From positions 1 to 64,000 of the forward strand of contig JAXLXO010000011.1 of the NCBI GenBank assembly GCA_046327915.1: a DNA stretch of 64,000 bases, given 5' to 3'. The translations under genes and the position numbers were made by a program. Shown here one piece after another: positions 17,014-27,303 of the stretch (positions are counted from its first letter, which is position 1; the number at the start of each line of letters is the position of its first letter). The notes below the pieces were generated by a model that saw only the letters and a program-made list of their open reading frames with translations, ran no database searches and was not told the DNA's origin. Source of the DNA: VGTK01 sp046327915. GTDB taxonomy: Bacteria; Desulfobacterota; Binatia; UBA12015.

Positions 17014-20000
17014 ATGCGTCCCGGCCGTCGGGGGTGGACCATGGGCAGTTCGACGTGTCGCGGCCGCGTTCTCGTGCGTGGCCGCGCGATCGCCGTCATC
17101 GTGGCGGCGGCGTGCCTCTTTGCGACGCCGGCGCGCGCGCTCGACACCGACATCTTCACCGGCACGCAGGTCGACCCCAACGTCCTCGTCGTCTTCGACA
17201 ACTCCGGATCGATGGGTCTGCAGGCGTACAACACGTACCCGAACACGATCTACACCGGTACGTACGCGTCGGGGACCGTCTACTCGCGCTGCGCGAACAA
17301 GAGCGGCGTGTCGGGCGGTGACGTCAACGCGAACTGCACGTGCAGGAACGTGCAGACGAACTGGGTGGTGGACAACAGCGCCTGCCGCACCAGCGTCGTC
17401 GACATCCTGCCGCCGCCGTCCGGTGACGACATCGACGACCGCGAGTCGCGCCGCAAGGTCGGCAACCGCCTGAACTTCGAGACCACTCCGCCGAAGAACT
17501 GCACGCTCGATCCGTTCGATCCGTGCACGAGCAACGCGCAGTGCCCGGGGACCGGCAACCTGTGCTCGGCGCAGAACAAGATGGCGGTGGCGCAGGGCGT
17601 GATGACGTCGGTCATCAACGACCCCGCGAACGCGAACGTCCGCTTCGGCCTCATGAACTTCAACCCGTCGGGCATCGACTACAACTCGATGAACTACTCG
17701 AGCTCGACCGCGATCACGACGTGGCACGTCACCAACCAGAACAAGTTCCTCGTTCCGGTGCAGGACAACACCGCCGTCGTCGCGCTCGAGCCTGACCACG
17801 CAGATCTCGAACATGACGGCGAACGGCGGCACGCCGACCGTGCACCGCCTGATCGACGCGTGGAACTACTTCAACGGCAGCGTGACCAAGTCCGGCTGGT
17901 CGTCGCCGGTGCAGTACACCTGCCAGCGCAACTACGTGCTGATGGTGACCGACGGCATCCCCGAGGTGGAGGCCGACTTCAACACGACGCCGCAGTCCTC
18001 GTGCACGTTCAACCGCGTCAAGGGCTTCGTCGGCAATCCCGGTGACCTCAACGGCGACGGCAAGGAGAATCCGGCGAGCCCGAACTATCTCGCGACGACC
18101 GGCGAGATGTTCAACTGCGGCTCGGACTACCTCGACGACGCGATGCAGAAGATCCGCGGTCTGTTCCCGCTGGGGAACTCGCAGAATCAGCCGCTGTCGC
18201 TGTACGCGGTGTCGTTCGGCTTCGACTACTGCCAGCCGCCGGCGAGCGGTGACACGAGCCCGGGCGGTGGATCACTCCTGTACCGCGCATCGAAGAAGTA
18301 CGGCGGCGGCGACTGCCTGTCGGCGACCGAGCCGGACGAGCTCGACGACGCGATCCGCGAGGCGATCAACCTGATCAAGAACGACGCGCAGTCGTTCGTC
18401 GCACCCGTCGTGCCGGTCAGCCAGACCAACCGCACCGAGTCCGGCGACCGTCTGTACGTCGCGTTGTTCGCGCCGCGGGAAGGCCAGCAGGAGTGGCCGG
18501 GCAACATCAAGAAGTACCGGCTCGACCGCAACAACGGCACCATCTGCAACGCGAGCGTGACGACGTGCACGTCGGGCGGCGCCGGCGCCGCGACCACCGC
18601 GGACGGCACGATCCTCGGCACCGCGGAGTCGTACTGGGACTCGAGCACCGGCGGCCCATCGGGCAGCTCGGTGACGTCGGGCGGCGTCGGCGCGGTGCTG
18701 CAGCAGATGAACGTCGCGACCCGGAAGATCTACACCTACACCGGCACCGCGACCGGCAACCTCGGCGGCGTGGCGCTCACCGCCGCGGCGCAGGCGTTCG
18801 CGAAGGCGAACACCAACATCACGCCCGCGAAGCTGGGCTTGACGGGCGTCGAAGCGACCACGGCCGAGAAGGACAAGCTGATCGACTACGTCTACGGGTA
18901 CGACTCGTACGACCGGAACAGCAACGGCAACACGACCGAGAAGCGCAGCTGGATCCTCGGCGACATCATCCACTCCGTGCCGCTGATCGTGAACTACGAC
19001 GGCACCGGAACGAACTCGCTGATCATCGTCGGCGCGAACGACGGCATGCTGCACGCGTTCGACGACGCGACCGGTGCGGAGCAGTGGGCCTTCGTCCCGC
19101 CCGACATTCTCGCCAACCTGAACAACCTGCGTCCCGGAGAGTCGGGAACGCATCCCTTCTTCGTCGACTCGTCGCCGAAGATGAAGATCGTCACGGCGGG
19201 CTCGCAGAAGATCCTGGTGTTCGGCCTCGGCCGCGGCGGTCGCGCGTACTACGCGCTCGACATCACGAGCAAGACCGCACCGACGCTGCTCTGGCGCGTC
19301 AACAACGCCGTCAGCGGCTTCGCGGAGCTCGGCCAGACGTGGTCGACGCCGGCCCTGTCGCGCGCCGCGAACGGCGGCTCGCCGGTCGACGTGGCGGTGT
19401 TCGGTGGCGGCTACGATCCGTACTTCGACACGCCGGACACGAGTGCCGCGAACCCGAGCTCGCCGATGGGCCGCACCGTGTACATGGTGAACCTCATCAC
19501 CGGCGCGCTGATCGCGAGCGGCGGCGTGCAGACGCACGCGATCCCGAGCGATCCGCTGCTGTTCGACGTGAACGGCGACGGCATCTTCGACCGCGGCTAC
19601 GTCGGCGACATGGGCGGCAAGCTGTGGCGCCTCTCCGACAGCTTCACGATGACGAAGCTGTTCAGCACGCCGAACGGGCAGCGAATTTTCTACCAGCCCG
19701 ACGCGGTCATCAACAACGGCTCGGTCATGGTCTACTTCGGCACGGGCGACCGCTCGAGCCCGATGTCGACGTACTTCACCGATCGCTTCTACGCGGTGCG
19801 CGACGACGGCACGAACAACCTGCAGGAGAGCGATCTCGTGAACGTCACGAGCCGGGTCGTCCAGCCGGGCAGCACGCAGTACGACGACCTGCTCGAGGAG
19901 ATCGGCGACGATCACGGCTGGTTCCTCGTGCTCGGCGGCAGCGGCGAGAAGGTCCTGTCGCCGCCGACGGTCTACTTCAACATCGCGTTCTCGACGTTCA

Positions 20001-20350
20001 TCCCGTCGACCGCGGTCTGCCAGGCCGGCGGCACGGCGCGCGTCTACGTGGTCGATCCGCTGGTCGGCGGTCCGACGACCGACCTCGCCAACACCACGGG
20101 CGGTGGCCTCGGCGGCGGCACGTCGACCGGCGGCGGCTTCGGCTCGGGAGCGAGCGGGGCCCTGATCGCGGCGGACCGTTTCGTGTCCGTCGGACAGAGC
20201 ATCCCGACGTCGCTGAAGGTCACCTTCGGCGACAACGAAACCAAGGCGTTCTTCGGCGTGACCAAGGGCGGCGGCATCGCGCTGCAGCCCCTGCTGCTGC
20301 CGCAGATCGCCTCGAACGTGATCCCGGTGTCCTGGCGCCAGGGTTGGTAG
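17014..20350 (+). CDS. pilY1: PilY1-like pilus tip adhesin, frame broken near 17788
   Basis: The first part (17014 to about 17788) has a signal peptide ending ARA and a von Willebrand A domain with MIDAS motif DNSGS. The second part, in the next frame to 20350 and about 850 residues long, completes the vWA domain and carries the PilY1 C-terminal beta-propeller with an EF-hand-like loop (DVNGDGIFD, about 19565) and GGYDPYFDTPD. Together they make about 1,110 residues, the normal PilY1 length. The break is a one-base gain or two-base loss in GCGCTCGAGC; homology resumes as SLTTQISNM, so an assembly error is likely. PilY1 mediates adhesion and calcium-dependent pilus extension. It ends the minor-pilin set. 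Confidence 0.88.
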
Positions 20351-20364
20351 GAGGAGGAAAGCGC

Positions 20365-20667
20365 ATGAAACCACGGCACGGCGCGATGATGCACTGCATC
20401 GTCGGGCTTCTGATCGCCATCGGCATGGCGCTGCCCGCGAGCGCGCCGGCCGCGGACGTCACCGTCGTCAGCGGCGCCGTGACGTACGTCGCGAGCGACG
20501 TCGTCGAGGTTTCCGGCCGGCGGGGCCTGATCGTCCCCGGAACCTCGATCACCAGCGAGGGCCGTGAGGTCTCCCTGAAATCGATCGTGGTGGGCATGCC
20601 CGCCGAGCTCGAGATCGCCCCCGACGGGAAGGCGCTGTCGCTCCGGGTAAAAGGAGCGGTTGAGTAA
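20365..20667 (+). CDS. Small exported protein linked to PilY1
   Basis: A 100-residue protein with a clear signal peptide (about residues 1-29, ending ASAPAA) and a short strand-rich domain of Val/Ser/Gly. The start follows a strong GGAGGAGGAA site 14 bases after the PilY1 stop, so it is probably cotranscribed. The domain looks like a small OB- or DUF5666-type fold, as does the protein at 60709-61089, but I cannot prove family membership. A periplasmic partner of pilus assembly is possible. Confidence 0.65.
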   Translation: MKPRHGAMMHCIVGLLIAIGMALPASAPAADVTVVSGAVTYVASDVVEVSGRRGLIVPGTSITSEGREVSLKSIVVGMPAELEIAPDGKALSLRVKGAVE

Positions 20668-20868
20668 ACTACGCGGAAAGCGAATATACCTTCGGGCGGC
20701 GCGTCTATGACGAGTGAGTACGAGGTTCTCGGTTCAGGAAGGGCTAACGCCACCCCCTCCGACCGTTGTACTCGTGCTTCGACCTCGTAAGCGACGGGGC
20801 CGTTCCGATCGGTGGACGTGGGCGGTGGGGTTCCTCCTCTCCCCTGCCGCTCACGTCCGCCGGTGCCT

Positions 20869-21906
20869 TCACCCGACTTCGTAGAGGAGGATTCCGTCGC
20901 GTTCCTCGCGACGAATCTCGCCGCGCGCGCGCAGCATCTCGAGGTGCGCGATGGTTTCCATCACCGCGGCGCCCGCCTGGAAGCGGTCCTTCGGGTTCTC
21001 GAACACCCAGCGGAAGACGCGTCGCGCGACGTCGCACGCGCTGGCGGGAGCGGCACGCAGGACGTCCTTCATCTCGCCCGCGCGCGCCTCGTGGTGGCGG
21101 ATCAGCTGCCGCGCGCGATGCCGGTGGTCCTCGTAGACGCCGCCGTGCGCCGGGCACACCAGCCGGACGTCGAGTGCCGCGACCTTCTCCTGCGACGCGA
21201 CGAAGTCGCCGAGCGGATTCTGCGGGCCCGTCGCGTACACGCCGACGTGCGGCGTGATGCGCGGCAGCAGGTGATCGCCGACGAAGAGCACGCGGTCGTC
21301 GAGGTCGAGGAAGCAGCAGTGGCCGGGCGTGTGGCCCGGCGTCCAGACCACCTGCAGGCGTCGCCGCCCGATCTCGAGCACCTCGCCGTCGGTCAGCAGA
21401 TGGTCCGCCTCGGTGACCGGGTGGAAGGTGTTGGCCCAGAAGTCCATCGGCTTCGGCGCGTCCACGGGCTCGGTCGGGATCGGCATGCCGTGCCGCCGCG
21501 AGTGGCGGACCATGTCCTCGGGCCCGGCGTGCAGCGCGTAGTCGATGCGCTCGAGCTCCGCCGGATGGATGTGCACCCGGCAGCCGGACTCCGCGCGCAG
21601 CGGACGCGACGCCCCGAAGTGGTCCGGATGGTGGTGCGTCGCGAGCAGGTGCGTGACGCTCGACGGCGTGATGCCGAGCGACGCGAGCGCACCGGCGAGC
21701 GCGTCGCGGCTCGTCTGCAGCGCGACGCCGGTGTCGATCAGCGCCCAGGGACCGCCGCAGTCGACCAGCCAGACGTTGATGATCGTCGGCTTCGACGGCA
21801 GCGGCAGGAAGATCTCGAAGACGCCCGGTGCGACTTCGCGCGTCTTGGCCGGAGCCGGCTCCTCGCCCGGAGCGGCCGGATCCGCGGGCGAGCTCGGCTG
21901 CTTCAT
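20869..21906 (-). CDS. Metallo-beta-lactamase fold hydrolase
   Basis: A 345-residue MBL-fold enzyme. The metal motif HxHxDH is at His91, His93, Asp95, His96; a further His follows in TPGHTPGH and an Asp in FVGDHLL. A winged-helix-like tail of about 60 residues (MLRARGEI...) resembles the LACTB2-like C-terminal module. Likely a thioester or general hydrolase; substrate unknown. ATG overlaps the dodecin stop by four bases, so the two are coupled. Confidence 0.85.
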   Translation of the reverse strand: MKQPSSPADPAAPGEEPAPAKTREVAPGVFEIFLPLPSKPTIINVWLVDCGGPWALIDTGVALQTSRDALAGALASLGITPSSVTHLLATHHHPDHFGASRPLRAESGCRVHIHPAELERIDYALHAGPEDMVRHSRRHGMPIPTEPVDAPKPMDFWANTFHPVTEADHLLTDGEVLEIGRRRLQVVWTPGHTPGHCCFLDLDDRVLFVGDHLLPRITPHVGVYATGPQNPLGDFVASQEKVAALDVRLVCPAHGGVYEDHRHRARQLIRHHEARAGEMKDVLRAAPASACDVARRVFRWVFENPKDRFQAGAAVMETIAHLEMLRARGEIRREERDGILLYEVG

Positions 21907-22115
21907 TCGTGCAGCCGGTCCTTGATCTCGAACGTGACCCGCAGCGTGACCTTCCAGCCGGTCACGCGGCCGTCCTCGACCAGCGCGCGCGTCTCGGTGA
22001 TCACCGCGTCGCGGATGCCGGAGATGGTCACCGAGGCGCGCGAGATGGCGAGCGCGACCGCGTCCTCGATCGACGTCGTCGACGTGCCGGTGAGATCGAT
22101 GATCTTCTCGACCAT
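21903..22115 (-). CDS. Dodecin family flavin-binding protein
   Basis: A 70-residue protein beginning MVEKIIDLTG and containing the dodecin pattern TSIEDAVALAISRAS with a central Trp (TGWKVTL). Dodecins form hollow 12-mers that bind flavin or CoA and buffer free flavin. GGAGG lies four bases before the ATG. It is coupled to the MBL hydrolase. The size and the full pattern make this secure. Confidence 0.9.
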   Translation of the reverse strand: MVEKIIDLTGTSTTSIEDAVALAISRASVTISGIRDAVITETRALVEDGRVTGWKVTLRVTFEIKDRLHE

Positions 22116-22129
22116 GCTTCCTCCGGAGC

Positions 22130-22999
22130 TCAGCGCCCGATCGACGCGACCGCGCAGCCGCTGCAGCTCTTCTGGAGCTCGACGATGAAGCGCTCGCAGG
22201 TGGCGACGCGCTCCGGCTCGTTGAGCTGCTTCGCGACCTCGAGCGCGTTCTGGGCGGTGTTCTTCGCGTCGTCGTCGCGTCCGACGATGTGGTAGGCCTC
22301 GGCGAGCTCGAGCCGCTTGCCGACCGCGGTGGAATCGAGCGCCACCGCCTTCTCGAGGTACTCGACGCCCTTGGTGGTGTTGCCGCCGAAGAGGCGCGGC
22401 AGCTTCATCAGCATGCCGCCGCGCGCGGCGAGCGCGTTGGCGTGGTTCGGGTCGAGGCGCAGCACCTCGTCGAGCTGCTTGTTGAGCTTGACGAGCTGCA
22501 GGGCGGCCACCGCGATGCCGCCCATCTGCGCGATGCGGCCCTCGGCGGCGAACTGCAAAGCGCGCGTCGGCGTCGTTCGGCATGAGCTCGACGGCGCGGT
22601 CGGCGTGGCGCTTCGCGTCCTCGTAGGCGCGCTTGCGCTCGTCGTCGGTGTGCGCCGCCTCGCCCGCGTCGATGAGCTTCTTCGCGGTCGCGAGCTCGCG
22701 CGGGCCGTCGTCGCTGGCGGCGCCCGGGGCGATCGCGGTGCCGCCGCCCGCGGGCACGGCTGCCTGCGCGGACGGCGCGTCGGATGCGGTCGTCGCAGCG
22801 GCGTCACCGGGGCACGCGGGCTCGCCCGCGGCGCCGTCGGCCCCCGGACAGGCCGCCCCGGCGGGGCCCGCGCACGCGAGCAGGAGCAGCAGGACCGCGA
22901 CGGCGCGTCGCGCGCGCGGGCGCTCGCGAGGCCGCTCGGCGCGGCCGCTATGCGGTCGGCTGCGAGGCCGCGCGCAACGGGTGGATGCGGATGATTCAT
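22130..22999 (-). CDS. TPR-repeat exported protein, frame broken near 22557
   Basis: In one frame are a hydrophobic signal (VAVLLLLLACAGPAGA) and a helical stretch ending VELMPNDADAR; from about 22557 the helix-repeat homology continues in another frame (FAAEGRIAQMGG to the stop at 22130). The second part has TPR-like repeats (LDPNHANALAARGG, LEKAVALDS). The signal frame has no near start codon, and ATG 22999 is in the other frame, so a second break may lie before the signal. The function is probably periplasmic protein interaction. Downstream dodecin is 14 bases away. Confidence 0.65.
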   Translation of the reverse strand: MNHPHPPVARGLAADRIAAAPSGLASARARDAPSRSCCSCSRARAPPGRPVRGPTAPRASPRAPVTPLRRPHPTRRPRRQPCPRAAAPRSPRAPPATTARASSRPRRSSSTRARRRTPTTSASAPTRTRSATPTAPSSSCRTTPTRALQFAAEGRIAQMGGIAVAALQLVKLNKQLDEVLRLDPNHANALAARGGMLMKLPRLFGGNTTKGVEYLEKAVALDSTAVGKRLELAEAYHIVGRDDDAKNTAQNALEVAKQLNEPERVATCERFIVELQKSCSGCAVASIGR

Positions 23000-23095
23000 C
23001 GTTGACTTCGATCTTTCGCGCCCCGTACGATCGCGCGCCACCCGATACTAGCAAGACCGTCACGAACCTACACCGCAGGGCCCCGAAATCCGGAC

Positions 23096-23917
23096 ATGAA
23101 CCGCCAGTCATCCATCCGCCGCAACGCGTCCCTGGAAAAGGCAAACCGTCTGCTGCTCGCGTTCTCCGAGGCCACACCCGAGCTCGGCGTGATGGATCTC
23201 GCCCGCCGCGTGGGCCTGAACAAGAGCACGGTGAGCCGCTTCGTCGCCACGCTGCACGAGCTCGGCCTGCTCGAGCGCGTCGATCACGGCCGCAAGTACC
23301 GCCTCGGTCTGCGCGTCTTCGAGCTCGGCACGCTGGCCGCGCGCCACCGCCCGCTCTACGCGCAGGCGGAGCCCGCGGTCGAGAAGCTCGCGGCGCAGCT
23401 GCGCGAGACGGTCACGCTCGCCGTGCTGCTCGGCCGCGACCTGGTCTTCCTGCACAAGGCGGACCGCGGCGTCGACGCGGCGTCGGCCGCTCTCGGACGC
23501 CGCTACCCCGCGCACTGCAGCGCGTCCGGCAAGGCGCTGCTCGGGCTTCTCCCCGCGGACGAGCGTGCCGAGTATCTCGCGTCGCGCCTGGTGCGGCGCA
23601 CCGAGAGCAGCATCGTCGTGCCGCGCATCCTCGAGCGCGAGCTCGAGATGGCGAGCGAGCAGGGCTACGCGGTCGACCACCAGGAGTTCATGGTCGGCGT
23701 GCGCAGCATCGCGGTCGCGATCCACGACCGCACCGGCGCGGCCGTCGCCTCGATCGGCGTCAGCGGCGCCGCGCGCCGCATCACGCCGGCCAACGTGCCG
23801 ACCATCGCCGCGCAGCTGCAGCGCGTCGCGACCGACGTGTCGCGGCGTCTCGGCCATCGCCCGCTGGTCCGCGTGCGTCCGCCCGCGATGCTTTCGGATG
23901 CATCTGCCGTAGGCTAG
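23096..23917 (+). CDS. IclR-family transcriptional regulator
   Basis: A 273-residue IclR protein: winged helix-turn-helix at about residues 12-70 (LARRVGLNKSTVSRFVATL) and an effector domain with the typical AHCSASGKALL motif and the late GSxSVSG-like ASIGVSGAARR. It heads a forward cluster of acyl-CoA genes with 9 bases to the next gene, so it probably senses the pathway substrate and controls the cluster and itself. Confidence 0.92.
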   Translation: MNRQSSIRRNASLEKANRLLLAFSEATPELGVMDLARRVGLNKSTVSRFVATLHELGLLERVDHGRKYRLGLRVFELGTLAARHRPLYAQAEPAVEKLAAQLRETVTLAVLLGRDLVFLHKADRGVDAASAALGRRYPAHCSASGKALLGLLPADERAEYLASRLVRRTESSIVVPRILERELEMASEQGYAVDHQEFMVGVRSIAVAIHDRTGAAVASIGVSGAARRITPANVPTIAAQLQRVATDVSRRLGHRPLVRVRPPAMLSDASAVG

Positions 23918-23926
23918 CTCTGCGGC

Positions 23927-25114
23927 ATGGCCGCGCTGCCCCTGGCCGGCGTTCGCATCCTCGCCGCGAGCCAGCTCGGGGCGGGACCGTGGGCGCTCAC
24001 GCTGCTCTCGGACCTCGGCGCGGACGTCGTCAAGATCGAGCCGCCCGGGCGCGGCGACGAGGCGCGCAACGTGCCGCCGTTCGCCGAGGCGGACGACTCG
24101 ATCTACTTCCAGTCGCTGAACCGCGGCGCGCGTGGCTTGACGCTCGACCTGCGCTCCGACGCCGGACGCGACGTCCTGCGCCGCCTCGTCGCGACGACCG
24201 ACGCGGTCTACAACAACCTGCGCGGCGGTGAGCCCGCGCGTCTCGGCCTCACGTACGATGCGCTGCGCGACGCGAATCCGCGCGTCGTGTGCTGCTCGCT
24301 GTCGGGCTTCGGCCAGACCGGACCGCGCGCCAACGAGCCCGGCTACGACTTCGTGATCCAGGCGTATGCCGGCTTCATGAGCCTGACGGGCGCACCCGAC
24401 GGTCCGCCCGAGCGCTGCGGCGTGTCGATCGTCGACTTCTCGGCGGGCCTTCTCTCGATGCTCGCGCTGATGATCGGCCTGCACCAGGCGCAGCGCACGG
24501 GTGCGGGCTGCGACGTCGACGTGAGCCTCTACGACACCGCGCTGTCGATGCTGAACTACCTCGCGGGCTGGACGCTGAACCGCGACTGGCACCCGCAGCG
24601 CACCGCGGACGGCGCGCACCAGACGCTCGTCCCGGCGCAGACCTTCCGCACGTCGGACGGCTTCATGGTCGTCATGTGCCTGAAGGAGAAGTTCTGGCAG
24701 GCGCTCTGCGAGCGCATGGAGCGCAAGGACCTCCGCGACGATGCGCGCTTCGCATCGTTTGCCGACCGCTACGCGCACCGCGCCGCGCTGATCCCGCTGC
24801 TCGCGTCCGACTTCGCGCGCCGCACGACCGGCGACTGGCTGGAGCTGCTGCGCGGCCACGTGCCGTGCGGGCCGGTGTACTCGGTCGAGGAGGCGCTCGC
24901 CGACGAGCACGCGATCGCACGCGACATGGTGACCGGCATCGACCACCCGACGTTCGGCTGGCTCCGGCAGGTAGGGACGCCGCTCAAGATGGCCGGCGTG
25001 ACGCCGGTCCATCGCCGCGCGCCCCGGCTCGGCGAGCACACCGACGCGATCCTGGGCGAGGCGGGCTACTCCGCCGGCGAGATCGCGCGGCTGCGCGCCG
25101 CCGGCGTGGTTTGA
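23927..25114 (+). CDS. CaiB/BaiF family (class III) CoA-transferase
   Basis: A 395-residue class III CoA-transferase. The GPW start, the DVVKIEPPGRGDEAR motif and the G-Y-D-F region match the family, and the Asp of PGYDFVIQA is in the place of the catalytic aspartate. These enzymes move CoA between carboxylic acids through an aspartyl-CoA-type anhydride. With the Mch-like hydratase and acyl-CoA dehydrogenase downstream it probably activates the pathway acid; the acid is unknown. Confidence 0.9.
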   Translation: MAALPLAGVRILAASQLGAGPWALTLLSDLGADVVKIEPPGRGDEARNVPPFAEADDSIYFQSLNRGARGLTLDLRSDAGRDVLRRLVATTDAVYNNLRGGEPARLGLTYDALRDANPRVVCCSLSGFGQTGPRANEPGYDFVIQAYAGFMSLTGAPDGPPERCGVSIVDFSAGLLSMLALMIGLHQAQRTGAGCDVDVSLYDTALSMLNYLAGWTLNRDWHPQRTADGAHQTLVPAQTFRTSDGFMVVMCLKEKFWQALCERMERKDLRDDARFASFADRYAHRAALIPLLASDFARRTTGDWLELLRGHVPCGPVYSVEEALADEHAIARDMVTGIDHPTFGWLRQVGTPLKMAGVTPVHRRAPRLGEHTDAILGEAGYSAGEIARLRAAGVV

Positions 25115-25169
25115 AGCCCGCGGCGCGCTCCTCTAGGACCGTCGGCACACCCGAAAGGACGAGAAACGG

Positions 25170-26099
25170 ATGCCGCTACCGGACTGGTTCCACGAGGTCG
25201 CCCGCCGCGTCAGCAACCGCGGACGCTGGGGCGCCGACGACGAGATCGGCACGATCAACCTGATCACGCCCGAGGCGACGCGGCGCGGCGCCGCCTGCGT
25301 CAAGCGCGGCGCGTCGTTCTCGCTCGCGCTGCCGCTGCACCACGACGGCGTGCAGACCGGGCGCATCCCGAACCGCGTGAACCCGATCCACACCATGATC
25401 GGCATCAACACGGCGTTCACCGGCGATCGCGACAAGGTGTGCCTGTCGGACGACATGATCGTCATGGGGCTGCAGGCGGCGACGCACTGGGACGGTCTCG
25501 CGCACGCGAGCTACGAGAACCGCCTCTACAACGGCTTCTCCGCCGCGACGGTCGTCGCGGAGGCCGGTGCCACGAGGTGCGGCATCCACAAGCTGAAACC
25601 GGTCGTGACGCGCGGCATTCTGCTCGACGTCGCGCGCGCGAAGGGCGTCAAGCGGCTCGACGCGGGCTATCCGATCAAGCCCGCGGATCTCGACGAGGCG
25701 CTCGCGATGGCGAAGCTGTCGGTCGAGCCGGGCGACGTCCTGCTCGTGCGCACGGGGCAGATGGAGCACCTGCAGACCGGCGACAAGGACGCGTACCGTC
25801 TGCCGAGCCCGGGCCTCACCGTCGCCACGGCGCCGTGGTTCCGCGAGCGCGACGTCGCGGCGGTCGCGACCGACACCATGCCGTTCGAGGTCTATCCCTG
25901 CGAGGACGAGACGGTGCTGTTCCCGGTGCACCTGCTGCACCTCGTCGAGATGGGCATGACGCAGGGGCAGAACTGGTATCTCGACGGCCTCGCCGAGGAC
26001 TGCGCCGCGGACGGCGTGTACGAGTTCCTGCTGAGCGCCACGCCGGAGCCGGTGGTCGGCGGAGTCGGCAGCCCGGTCAATCCGGTCGCCACCAAGTAG
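25170..26099 (+). CDS. Cyclase family protein (kynurenine-formamidase-like hydrolase)
   Basis: A 309-residue member of the metal-dependent cyclase family. The motif THWDGLAH replaces the usual HxGTHxDxPxH region and keeps His, Asp and His ligands. Other members open cyclic amides or lactones. It could open a ring or hydrolyse an ester before CoA activation by the neighbouring CoA-transferase. RBS GAAAGGACGAG lies shortly upstream of ATG 25170. Substrate not identifiable. Confidence 0.85.
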   Translation: MPLPDWFHEVARRVSNRGRWGADDEIGTINLITPEATRRGAACVKRGASFSLALPLHHDGVQTGRIPNRVNPIHTMIGINTAFTGDRDKVCLSDDMIVMGLQAATHWDGLAHASYENRLYNGFSAATVVAEAGATRCGIHKLKPVVTRGILLDVARAKGVKRLDAGYPIKPADLDEALAMAKLSVEPGDVLLVRTGQMEHLQTGDKDAYRLPSPGLTVATAPWFRERDVAAVATDTMPFEVYPCEDETVLFPVHLLHLVEMGMTQGQNWYLDGLAEDCAADGVYEFLLSATPEPVVGGVGSPVNPVATK

Positions 26100-26112
26100 C
26101 ACGGGGAGCGCG

Positions 26113-27274
26113 GTGGACCTGTCGTACACGGAAGAGGAGGAGCGCTTTCGCGCCGAGCTGCGCGCGCACCTCGAGGCGAGCGTCCCGCGCGAGGAGCCGC
26201 CCGAGGACTTCGACGACGAGTTCCTGTGGATGCTCGAGTTCCAGCGCCGCATGCACGCGGGCAACTGGGTCGGCATCCACTGGCCAGCAGTACGGCGGCC
26301 GCGACGCGACGCCGATGCAGCAGGCGATCTTCGCCGAGGAGATGGCGCGCGTGCGCGCGCCGCAGATCGTGAACCGCGTCGCGATCAACAACGTCGGCCC
26401 GACGCTGATGCACTTCGGCACCGAGGAGCAGAAGAAGCGCTATCTCCCCGGCATGCTGTCGGGCGACGAGATCTGGTGCCAGCTCTACTCGGAGCCCGGC
26501 GCGGGATCGGATCTCGCGTCGCTGCGCACGCGCGCCGAACTCGACGGCGACGACTACGTCGTCACGGGCCAGAAGGTCTGGACGAGCTACGCGCAGCACG
26601 CGCGCTGGGCGATCCTGCTGGCGCGCACGGATCCCGACGCGCGCCAGCACCGCGGCATCTCGTATCTGATCGTCGACATGAGGGCGCCCGGCATCGAGCT
26701 GCGGCCGCTGCGTCAGATGACCGGCGCGTCGGAGTTCAACGAGGTCTTCATGGACGCGGTGCGCGTGCCCCGCGCGAACCTGATCGGTGCGGCCAACGAG
26801 GGCTGGCGCATCGCGCAGGTCACGCTCGCGCACGAGCGCGGCACCAACTACGCGATCAAGGAGCAGGTGATCGCACGCATCAACGTCGACGAGCTGCTCG
26901 CGCAGGCGACGCAGGCCGGGCGGTCGTCGGAGCGCAACGTCCGCCAGCGGCTCGCGCAGCTCTACCTCGAGACCGAGATCATGCGCTTCATGAACCTCGA
27001 GATGCTGACGCGGGTCGGGCGCGGCGAGACGCCGGGCGCCGAGACCTCGATCGTCAAGACGTTCTGGGCGGACCTTTCGCAAGCGATCGGCGACGCCGGC
27101 GTCGAGCTCCTCGGCGACCACGGCCTGCTGCTGCGCGGCTCGCCGCACTCGGTCAAGTCGGGGCGCTTCGCGCAGCACCTCATGTTCTCGCGTGCCGCGA
27201 CCATCGCCGGCGGCACCAGCGAGATCCAGCGCAACATCATCGCGCAGCGCATGCTCGGCCTGCCGCGCAGCTAG
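26113..27274 (+). CDS. Acyl-CoA dehydrogenase, frame broken near 26286
   Basis: The N-terminal part starts at GTG 26113 (DLSYTEEEERFR) and runs to GIHWP; the remainder, in the next frame, continues as QYGGRDATP to the stop at 27274. Together they give a normal ACAD of about 387 residues: the FAD-binding stretch YSEPGAGSDLAS, the GGTSEIQRN C-terminal motif and an RMLGLPRS end. The break is a two-base loss or one-base gain just after TGGCCA, where a codon such as Lys is expected before Gln. It oxidises acyl-CoA to enoyl-CoA with electron transfer flavoprotein. The downstream hydratase fits as the next step. Confidence 0.88.
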
Positions 27275-27303
27275 CTCATCTTCACGGATCACGGAGCGAG
27301 GAA

